Shown: one piece after another, positions 19,446 through 19,489 of the stretch
Position numbering within the stretch: the stretch's first letter is position 1
Layout: each line of letters begins with the position of its first letter
DNA from: Deltaproteobacteria bacterium
GTDB taxonomy: Bacteria; Desulfobacterota; Deferrisomatia; Deferrisomatales; Deferrisomataceae
Reading direction: 5' to 3'
DNA: 19,489 nt
Assembly: GCA_013152215.1 (NCBI GenBank)
Contig: JAADGT010000275.1
Span: forward strand, 1 to 19,489
The notes under the pieces: model-generated
What the model was told of the DNA's origin: nothing
Seen by the model: the letters and a program-made list of their open reading frames with translations, nothing else
The model's database searches: none
Program-made: the position numbers and the translations under genes

Positions 19446-19489
19446 GGCGACCGGGCTTGACGTCGAGGCCGAACGGCCCCATGGTTTCG

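Noticed and set aside
19446..19489. Possible hairpin GGCC-GAAC-GGCC after the hybrid kinase
   Set aside because: The 4-base stem is too short and has no T-tract before the window ends.

Overview
The window is GC-rich and packed with signal-transduction genes. It looks like a chromosomal piece from a Desulfobacterota/deltaproteobacterial-type bacterium. That placement is inference from the type of multi-gene chemosensory cluster (soluble receptor, multi-domain CheW, HEAT and STAS accessories), the cysteine-bearing PAS kinase and the short iterated intergenic repeats; no phylogenetic marker gene is present. No rRNA, tRNA, CRISPR array, insertion sequence or flagellar gene was seen.

Left flank (1-2615). 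A TauE/SafE-type (TSUP) exporter gene runs off the left edge on the minus strand. After a 443-base gene-free stretch come a thiol peroxidase (minus) and, divergently, an ion-transporter-superfamily membrane protein (plus). The transporter converges on the chemosensory block.

Core (2616-16461, all minus strand). Thirteen genes form what looks like one long transcription unit, read from high to low coordinates: single-domain response regulator, winged-helix regulator, REC-histidine kinase, soluble chemoreceptor with two signalling hairpins, CheW with three CheW domains (first domain frameshifted), CheB, HEAT-repeat protein, CheR, CheY, CheA, STAS-like protein, then after a 225-base gap a second CheY and a small membrane chemoreceptor. 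Most junctions are 4-10 base overlaps or gaps under 50 bases. The core pathway would run receptor, then CheW/CheA, then two CheY proteins, with CheR/CheB adaptation. No cheZ, cheC, cheX or cheD gene is visible.

The last receptor overlaps its cheY by 4 bases and carries a CheZ-like F-Q-D-x-T-x-Q helix motif and a hydrophobic C-terminal tip. It may therefore combine a receptor hairpin with CheY-P phosphatase activity. This is the strongest candidate for something not well described.

Right flank (16462-19489). A 272-base divergent intergenic region separates the core from a large soluble four-PAS hybrid histidine kinase (plus strand), which may feed the divergent response regulator. A GTTCG-N6-CGAAC inverted repeat occurs in this region and again just ahead of the soluble receptor gene. 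It is a candidate operator, possibly for the cluster's own winged-helix protein.

Two indel-like lesions in adjacent genes (a frameshift in CheW domain 1 and a one-residue loss in the first receptor hairpin tip) deserve read-level checking. All assignments come from reading the sequence; no database search was run.
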